Origin: Palsa-883 sp963826975 | GTDB lineage: Bacteria > Pseudomonadota > Alphaproteobacteria > Acetobacterales > Acetobacteraceae | Reading direction: 5' to 3' | NCBI GenBank assembly: GCA_963826975.1 | Contig: CAWGZJ010000012.1 | Span: forward strand, 1 to 64,000 | Length of the DNA: 64,000 nucleotides | In this document: positions 58,890 through 64,000 of the stretch, in pieces | Layout of the letters: each line of letters begins with the position of its first letter | How positions within the stretch are numbered: position 1 is the stretch's first letter | Notes under the pieces: model-generated | Seen by the model: only the letters and a program-made list of their open reading frames with translations | Databases searched by the model: none | Told to the model about the DNA's origin: nothing | Translations under genes and position numbers: made by a program

Positions 58890-59957
58890 ATGCGCCTGCG
58901 TGACTGTGCTTTCGGAGCGGCAATGCTGCTGGCGGTTCCGCTCACTGCTCGCGCGCAGCCGTTTCAGGGCGTCTATGTGAACCTCGGCGCCGGTTATGAC
59001 CTGACGCCGGACAGCGGCGCGTCGCCACCTTCCAGTTTCGCCGGCTCCAACATCCAGCTCAACCGAGACAATGGATTCGTCGGTCTCGGCTCGCTGGGCT
59101 ACGCGTTCGGCAATGGCTTCCGCCTCGAGGTCGAGGGCAGTTATCGGCAGAATGGCTTGAACGGCCTGAGCGGCACCACGCTGCCGACCAGCGCCTCCGG
59201 CACAATCCAAAACTACGGGCTGATGACCAATCTGCTGTTCGACATGGACATCGGCAAACCGTGGCTCTACCCCTACCTCGGAGGTGGTGTCGGTTACGGT
59301 TGGAACCGTCTGAGCGGTGCACGCTTCAGCCAGGCCGGCACCGGCTTTAACTCCAACGGAACCGAAGGTGGGTTCGCCTATCAGGCGATCGCCGGATTGT
59401 CCTTCCCCGTCTCCGGCGTGCCGGGCCTGTCGGTCACCGCGGAATACCGCTACCACAGCGTGGTCGGCGACGAAACGTTCCATGGCAGCACCCCGAGCGG
59501 CCCCGCCAACCTGACGCTCGGCACCACGCACGATCACGATTTTCTGCTCGGCGTTCGCTATGCCTTCGGCGTGACACCGCCGCCGATGCCGACGCCGGCT
59601 CCGATGGCAGCGCCTGCACCGGCGCCGGCACGCAGCTACATCGTGTTCTTCGACTGGGACAAGGCGACCCTGACGCCGCGCGCACAACAGATCATCAAGG
59701 AAGCGGCCGACAACTCGACGAAGGTTAAATACACGCAGATTGAAGTGAACGGCTACACCGACACTTCAGGCACTCCACAATATAACCAGGGCCTGTCGAT
59801 GCGCCGCGCCCAGGCAGTGGCAGCCGAACTGGTGAAGGACGGCGTGCCGCAAACCGCGATCGAGATCCAGGGCTTTGGCGAAACCCACCTGCTGGTGCCA
59901 ACCGGCCCCGGCGTGCGCGAGCCACAAAACCGTCGCGTCGAAATCATCATCCGCTAG
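58890..59957 (+). CDS. OmpA-family outer-membrane protein, paralogue 3
   Basis: A 355-residue protein with signal peptide DCAFGAAMLLAVPLTARAQ, a barrel domain (GVYVNLGAGYDLTPDSGASP, FRLEVEGSYRQNGLNGLSG, AFQ-like block FAYQAIAGLSFPVSGVPGLS, FLLGVRYAFG), a Pro/Ala hinge and the OmpA domain (RSYIVFFDWDKATLTPRAQQ, NGYTDTSGTPQYNQGLSMRR). Its barrel is closer to paralogue 1 than to paralogue 2. ATG 58890 follows GGAAGGAA. Upstream, TTGACA at 58822-58827 may be part of its promoter. It is followed by a complex repeat before pyrH. Confidence 0.92.
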   Translation: MRLRDCAFGAAMLLAVPLTARAQPFQGVYVNLGAGYDLTPDSGASPPSSFAGSNIQLNRDNGFVGLGSLGYAFGNGFRLEVEGSYRQNGLNGLSGTTLPTSASGTIQNYGLMTNLLFDMDIGKPWLYPYLGGGVGYGWNRLSGARFSQAGTGFNSNGTEGGFAYQAIAGLSFPVSGVPGLSVTAEYRYHSVVGDETFHGSTPSGPANLTLGTTHDHDFLLGVRYAFGVTPPPMPTPAPMAAPAPAPARSYIVFFDWDKATLTPRAQQIIKEAADNSTKVKYTQIEVNGYTDTSGTPQYNQGLSMRRAQAVAAELVKDGVPQTAIEIQGFGETHLLVPTGPGVREPQNRRVEIIIR

Positions 59958-59959
59958 TC

Positions 59960-60123
59960 GCGCGCCTGAGCGAAGGAAGGTCAGGGCGCTGCCCTGAAAC
60001 CCGCCAGGGGGCTTTGCCCCCTGGACCCCCACCAAGGGCTCGCCCTTGGCGGGGATCCAAGGGGCAGAGCCCCTTGGTGGGGTCCGGGGCAAAGCCCCGG
60101 CCTTGCTTCACTCAGGCGCGCGG
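59960..60123. repeat. cloverleaf-like nested palindrome
   Basis: Outer arms GCGCGCCTGAGCGAAGGAAGG (59960-59980) and CCTTGCTTCACTCAGGCGCG (about 60101-60120) enclose five small hairpins: TCAGGGCGCTGCCCTGA, CAGGGGGCTTTGCCCCCTG, CAAGGGCTCGCCCTTGG, CAAGGGGCAGAGCCCCTTGG and CCGGGGCAAAGCCCCGG. A middle stem GGACCCCCACCAAGGG/CCCCTTGGTGGGGTCC can also form. It fills the gap between ompA paralogue 3 and pyrH. Confidence 0.85.
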
Positions 60124-60188
60124 CTTGTGGGACGATGTTTGGCCGACTAGGGTGCCGCCCGATCGTAGAATTGCACCAGTCGAGTCGC

Positions 60189-60914
60189 ATGTCGCAACAA
60201 CCGGTCTACAAGCGGGTTCTGCTGAAGGTGTCCGGCGAGGCTCTGATGGGCCGCCGCGAGTATGGATTGGACACCGATACGGTAATGGCCATCGCCGCCG
60301 ATGTCGGCGACGTTGTGGCGATGGGCGCCGAGGTTTGCCTGGTGATCGGCGGCGGCAACATCTTCCGCGGCGTTTCGGCTGCCTCCTCCGGCATGGAGCG
60401 CGCCCAAGCCGACTACATAGGTATGCTGGCGACGGTGATGAACGCCCTGGCGATGCAGAGTGCGCTGGAGAAGCGTGGCGTGCCGACGCGGGTGCAGTCG
60501 GCGATTCCGATGGCCTCGGTGTGTGAGCCATATATCCGCCGTCGCGCCGAACGGCACATGGAGAAGGGGCGGGTAGTGATTTTCGCCGCGGGAACCGGCA
60601 ACCCGTTCTTCACCACCGACACTGCCGCTGCATTGCGCGCGACCGAGATGGGCTGCCAGGCGCTGTTCAAGGGCACGCAGGTCGACGGCGTCTACTCGGC
60701 CGATCCGCGCAAGGTACCGGGTGCGGAACGCTACGACGAGTTGACCTATCACGATGTTCTGGCGCGCGATCTGCAGGTCATGGATGCGGCGGCCATCAGC
60801 CTGGCGCGGGAGAACCACCTGCCGATCGTCGTGTTCAACATCCATGCCCCGGGCGCCTTCGCGCAGGTGATGCGCGGCGAAGGGCGGTTCACCAAGATCG
60901 TCGAGCAACAATAA
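60189..60914 (+). CDS. pyrH: uridylate kinase
   Basis: A 241-residue hexameric kinase that phosphorylates UMP to UDP. KRVLLKVSGEALMG is the phosphate-binding start, CLVIGGGNIFRGVSAA the UMP/ATP glycine loop, VVIFAAGTGNPFFTTDTAAA the catalytic region and LFKGTQVDGVYSADPRKVPG the nucleotide-binding end. ATG 60189 gives the standard N terminus. First gene of the conserved pyrH-frr-uppS-cdsA-dxr operon; frr starts 19 bases later. Confidence 0.96.
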   Translation: MSQQPVYKRVLLKVSGEALMGRREYGLDTDTVMAIAADVGDVVAMGAEVCLVIGGGNIFRGVSAASSGMERAQADYIGMLATVMNALAMQSALEKRGVPTRVQSAIPMASVCEPYIRRRAERHMEKGRVVIFAAGTGNPFFTTDTAAALRATEMGCQALFKGTQVDGVYSADPRKVPGAERYDELTYHDVLARDLQVMDAAAISLARENHLPIVVFNIHAPGAFAQVMRGEGRFTKIVEQQ

Positions 60915-60933
60915 CTCAAGCAGGAGGACAGAC

Positions 60934-61500
60934 ATGGCGGCTGACCTCAACACGCTGAAGCAGGACCTGACACGCCGCATGGACGGTGCGATGGAAACGC
61001 TGCGGCGCGAATTCAGCGGGTTGCGCACCGGGCGCGCGCATCCGGGCTTGCTGGAGCCGGTCAAGGTGCATGCCTATGGCACCGACATGCCGCTCAATCA
61101 GGTGGGCAATGTGGCGGTGCCGGAGGCGCGCATGCTGACGGTGCAGGTATGGGACCGTTCCCTGGTGAGTGCGGTGGAGAAGGCAATTCGCGACTCGGGG
61201 CTTGGGCTTAATCCGGCCGCGGATGGACAGTTGGTGCGGGTGCCGATTCCACAACTGACCACCGAGCGCCGCAACGAATTGGCCAAGACCGCGCACAAAT
61301 ACGCCGAGGGTACGCGTGTCGCGGTGCGCGGTGTTCGCCGGGACGGGATGGAACAGGTCAAAGCGTTCGAGAAGAAGCACGAGATCGGCGAAGACGTCGC
61401 CAAGGACTGGCACACCGAGGTGCAGAAACTCACCGATGCCTATGTCAAACGGGTGGACGATGCGCTGATCGAGAAGGAAAAGGAGATCCGTCAGGTTTGA
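60934..61500 (+). CDS. frr: ribosome recycling factor
   Basis: A 188-residue tRNA-mimic that, with EF-G, splits post-termination ribosomes. GAMETLRREFSGLRTGRAHP, LNQVGNVAVPEARMLTVQVW, AIRDSGLGLNPAADGQLVRV and IPQLTTERRNELAKTAHKYA cover the conserved three-helix bundle and its loop domain; the C-terminal helix ends EKEKEIRQV. Length is normal. AGGAGGA lies directly upstream. Confidence 0.96.
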   Translation: MAADLNTLKQDLTRRMDGAMETLRREFSGLRTGRAHPGLLEPVKVHAYGTDMPLNQVGNVAVPEARMLTVQVWDRSLVSAVEKAIRDSGLGLNPAADGQLVRVPIPQLTTERRNELAKTAHKYAEGTRVAVRGVRRDGMEQVKAFEKKHEIGEDVAKDWHTEVQKLTDAYVKRVDDALIEKEKEIRQV

Positions 61501-61578
61501 CCTGACGACCCCGCACCCGTTGAGGCCCGCACCCGTTCAGGATTGCCGCCCGAGGATCGCCCCGAGGATAACCGCCGA

Positions 61579-62337
61579 ATGTCCGTCAGTACCGAGGAGC
61601 GCAGGACCCAGGCGGATGCCGCGGGTCAGGGCGTGTCTGTGCCGCATCATGTCGCCATCATCATGGATGGCAACGGCCGTTGGGCGGCGGCGCGGCACCT
61701 GCCGCGAATCGCCGGGCATCGCGAGGGCGCCCGGGCGGTCCGACGCACCATCGAGGCGGCGATCCGCCAGGGTGTATCGTGGCTGACGATCTACGCGTTC
61801 TCCAGCGAGAACTGGCGGCGGCCGGTCGGCGAGGTGTTCGATCTTACCGGATTGCTACGGCATTACCTGAGGACCGAGATCGCCGAGCTTGGATCGAACG
61901 GCGTGCGGCTGCGCTTCATCGGCGATCGAACGCGGTTCGATGCCGACATCCAGCGTGATCTGGCAACCGCGGAGCAGACAACAGCGGCCAATACGCGGCT
62001 CAATCTGATCGTAGCGCTGTCGTATGGCGCGCGGGCCGAGATCGTTGCCGCGGCGCGGGCGATGGCGGAGGCGGTGCGGGCCGGCGCGCTGCACGCGGAC
62101 AAGACCGACGACGCGGTGTTTGCCGGCTTCCTGTCGACCGCGGGGATCCCCGACCCCGATCTGCTCATCCGCACTTCGGGCGAGCAGCGGCTGTCCAACT
62201 TCCTGCTGTGGCAGGCGGCGTATGCCGAGCTGGTGTTCCTGGACGTGCTGTGGCCGGACTTCAACGAGACGCACTTCGCGGCGGCGCTCGCCGAATACGC
62301 ACGCCGGGAGCGGCGATTTGGCGCCAGGCCCGTCTGA
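61579..62337 (+). CDS. uppS: undecaprenyl diphosphate synthase
   Basis: A 252-residue cis-prenyltransferase that builds the C55 lipid carrier for peptidoglycan. VAIIMDGNGRWAAARHLPRI has the catalytic Asp and the pyrophosphate-binding Asn-Gly-Arg-Trp, YAFSSENWRRPVGEV the substrate loop, and DLLIRTSGEQRLSNFLLWQA with AYAELVFLDVLWPDF the conserved C-terminal region. The first about 20 residues before the fold are poorly conserved in such enzymes. The stop overlaps the putative cdsA start region. Confidence 0.96.
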   Translation: MSVSTEERRTQADAAGQGVSVPHHVAIIMDGNGRWAAARHLPRIAGHREGARAVRRTIEAAIRQGVSWLTIYAFSSENWRRPVGEVFDLTGLLRHYLRTEIAELGSNGVRLRFIGDRTRFDADIQRDLATAEQTTAANTRLNLIVALSYGARAEIVAAARAMAEAVRAGALHADKTDDAVFAGFLSTAGIPDPDLLIRTSGEQRLSNFLLWQAAYAELVFLDVLWPDFNETHFAAALAEYARRERRFGARPV

Positions 62338-63064
62338 AGCGCGGGGCGGGACAGGGACGCCCGGCCCGGCCAAGGCGCGAAGCCCGACTGATAGGGCATC
62401 CGGCCGGTGGAGGGACCTGCGCTGGCGGGTGATCTCGGCCGCGGTACTTGCGCCGATGGCATTGGCCTGTGTGTGGTTCGGCGGGCTGGCCTTCCTGCTG
62501 CTGATCAGTGCGGCGCTGGTTCTGCTGATCGCCGAATGGGTGCGGCTCTGCCGGCAGGCAAGGGTGCCGTTGATGCTGGCCGGCGGGATACTGTGGATCG
62601 TGCTGGCCGCCGCGGCGCTGCTGTGGCTGCGTGCCGATCCAGCGACCGGGCGCGCCAATTTGCTGTTCCTGCTGCTGCTGATCTGGGCCAGCGATATCGG
62701 CGGCTACCTGGTCGGGCGCCTGATCGGCGGGCCGCGTCTCGCGCCGCTGATCTCGCCCGGCAAGACCTGGTCCGGCACTGCGGGCGGCATCGCCGCGGCG
62801 CTCGTTGTCGGCTGGGGCGCAGCCTGGACGAGCGGGGGCGATTACCCCCGGGTCGCGGCGGTGGCGACGGTGCTGTGCGTGATCGGACAGTTGGGCGACC
62901 TGGCCGAGAGCTGGGCGAAGCGGCGCTTCGGGGTGAAGGACTCCGGAACGCTGATCCCCGGCCATGGCGGACTGCTCGACCGGCTGGATGCACTGATTGC
63001 CGTGGCGCCGTTCGCCGCGCTGCTGGCGCTTTGCCTCGGACGTGGTGTACTGTTGTGGCAATGA
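62318..63064 (+). CDS. cdsA: phosphatidate cytidylyltransferase
   Basis: An integral-membrane enzyme making CDP-diacylglycerol. Several hydrophobic helices (LAPMALACVWFGGLAFLLLI, LMLAGGILWIVLAAAALLWL, NLLFLLLLIWASDIGGYLVG) and the C-terminal signature LISPGKTWSGTAGGIAAALV and KRRFGVKDSGTLIPGHGGLL DRLDAL (shown in two parts), including the Asp pair that binds magnesium. No ATG begins the frame; TTG 62318 inside the uppS end is proposed, giving a basic N-terminal segment, while GTG 62431 (RVISAAVLAP) is an alternative. The stop overlaps dxr by four bases. Confidence 0.9.
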   Translation: MAPGPSEARGGTGTPGPAKARSPTDRASGRWRDLRWRVISAAVLAPMALACVWFGGLAFLLLISAALVLLIAEWVRLCRQARVPLMLAGGILWIVLAAAALLWLRADPATGRANLLFLLLLIWASDIGGYLVGRLIGGPRLAPLISPGKTWSGTAGGIAAALVVGWGAAWTSGGDYPRVAAVATVLCVIGQLGDLAESWAKRRFGVKDSGTLIPGHGGLLDRLDALIAVAPFAALLALCLGRGVLLWQ

Positions 63065-64000
63065 GCCCCATTCAAGTGCGCTCCGTCACCGTCCTCGGCA
63101 GCACCGGCAGCGTCGGCACCCAGACGGTGGGACTGCTGGCGGGCGCACCGGAACGCTTCCGGGTGCGCGCTCTGGTCGCCGGACGCAATGCGGCGCTGTT
63201 GGCCGAGCAGGCGATCGCGCTGAATGCCGAGCGGGCAGTGATCAGCGATCCGACCCGCTACCTGGAACTGCGCGAGGCACTGGCTGGGACGGATGTGGTG
63301 GTCGCGGCGGGACCGGACGCAGTGATCGAGGCGGCGTCGCTGCCGGTTGACTGGACGATGGCGGCGATCACCGGGGCGGTCGGCCTGGCACCGACGCTGG
63401 CGGCGATCAGGGGTGGCAAGGCGGTCGCCCTGGCCAACAAGGAGGCTCTGATCTGCGCCGGCGATGTGATGCTGCGCGCCGTAAAGGCCGCCGGCGCCAC
63501 GCTGCTGCCGGTGGATTCCGAGCATAACGCGATTTTCCAGTCGCTCGCGGACGGCAACCGTGGCGCGGTGGAGAAAATCGTTTTGACCGCCTCGGGCGGT
63601 CCGTTCCGCACCGCGAGCCTGGAGGACATGGCCAGCGCCGTGCCGGAGGCGGCGCTGAAGCACCCGATCTGGTCGATGGGCGCCAAGATCAGCATCAATT
63701 CGGCGACCCTGATGAACAAAGGCCTCGAGGTGATCGAGGCGGCGCGGCTGTTCGGGCTGACCGAGGATCGGATCGGCGTGCTGGTGCATCCGCAATCGGT
63801 GATTCACGGCCTGGTCTATTTTCACGATGGCAGCGTGCTGGCGCAGCTTGGCGCGCCGGACATGCGGATCCCGATCGCGCATGCGCTGGCGTGGCCGGCC
63901 CGCATGGCGACGGTGTCGCCGCGGCTGGATCTGGCGGCCCTGTCAAGGTTGGATTTTGCCGAACCAGATATGACGCGTTTTCCGGCGCTCGGCCTGGCAC
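63061..64000 (+). CDS. dxr: 1-deoxy-D-xylulose 5-phosphate reductoisomerase, 3' end outside the window
   Basis: The first 313 residues of about 390 are present. The enzyme converts DXP to MEP with NADPH in the non-mevalonate isoprenoid pathway. VTVLGSTGSVGTQTVGLLAG binds NADPH, AVALANKEALICAGD and LPVDSEHNAIFQSL supply metal ligands, and LTASGGPFRT and HPIWSMGAKISINSATLMNK are the catalytic and substrate segments. ATG 63061 overlaps the cdsA stop (ATGA). Linking dxr and uppS in one operon joins precursor supply with carrier-lipid synthesis. Confidence 0.95.
   Translation, partial: MSPIQVRSVTVLGSTGSVGTQTVGLLAGAPERFRVRALVAGRNAALLAEQAIALNAERAVISDPTRYLELREALAGTDVVVAAGPDAVIEAASLPVDWTMAAITGAVGLAPTLAAIRGGKAVALANKEALICAGDVMLRAVKAAGATLLPVDSEHNAIFQSLADGNRGAVEKIVLTASGGPFRTASLEDMASAVPEAALKHPIWSMGAKISINSATLMNKGLEVIEAARLFGLTEDRIGVLVHPQSVIHGLVYFHDGSVLAQLGAPDMRIPIAHALAWPARMATVSPRLDLAALSRLDFAEPDMTRFPALGLA

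Overview
The window is GC-rich DNA from an alphaproteobacterium, probably of the Acetobacteraceae/Rhodospirillales type. That placement is inferred from the pyrH-frr-uppS-cdsA-dxr order, the hisA-hisF-hisE-HIT block with hisI beside a zur-type gene, GC-rich codon use, and abundant GC-rich palindromic repeats. I could not run a database search. No tRNA, rRNA or CRISPR array was found.

Region 1 (1-8553) is a decayed mobile-DNA zone. It opens with an inverted duplication of the end of a trb-type conjugative element: a DUF2274 gene end facing a LysR remnant, then an intact LysR gene facing a broken DUF2274 gene and the 3' end of trbI. Next come an intact LuxR-type quorum-sensing regulator with no visible luxI, a short-chain dehydrogenase remnant, a large frameshifted hypothetical gene, the ATP-binding end of an HWE/HisKA_2 kinase, a frameshifted subtilisin-like protease, a frameshifted SHGW-type hydrolase, and the last third of a crcB fluoride channel that runs into a 24-bp tandem repeat.

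Region 2 (8.8-31 kb) is mixed chromosome. It holds an MFS transporter, an IS110-family element, a PPOX protein, a slipin, the his block with a HIT gene, a TetR gene divergent from a methyltransferase, a GST, a serine-glyoxylate-type aminotransferase, two toxin-antitoxin pairs (DUF6516-type with a frameshifted partner, and HicAB with a perfect 18-bp palindrome), a D-aminopeptidase, a heavily frameshifted MHS-type transporter, an AlkA-type glycosylase, an MlaC-like protein, a structured repeat and an orphan acyl carrier protein.

Region 3 (31-38.8 kb) is an efflux island. emrA, emrB, a receiver-less response-regulator chimera, marR and an outer-membrane lipoprotein gene run on the minus strand, and a LysR gene diverges from emrA. 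A 682-nt group II intron that has lost nearly all of its reverse-transcriptase gene follows, inserted in an interspersed repeat.

Region 4 (38.8-53 kb) is metabolic: a ThDP enzyme, PrpF-like isomerase, two LLM flavin enzymes, hisI, a Fur/Zur regulator, cupin, YkgJ-like and ChaB-like proteins, an NHL propeller, an ICL/PEP-mutase-family lyase, an enoyl-CoA hydratase, MmgE/PrpD, a frameshifted T4-type RNA ligase, and a CaiB-type CoA-transferase that has lost its middle in frame.

Region 5 (53-64 kb) has three OmpA-family paralogues (the first frameshifted), a GxxExxY protein, a CoA-binding/O-acetylhomoserine sulfhydrylase fusion, and the essential pyrH-frr-uppS-cdsA-dxr operon, cut by the window end inside dxr.

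Single-base frameshifts recur in otherwise normal genes (HIT, antitoxin, transposase, RNA ligase, ompA), so some breaks may be sequencing errors rather than real pseudogenes. The interspersed inverted repeats fall into several families and are a conspicuous feature of the intergenic DNA.
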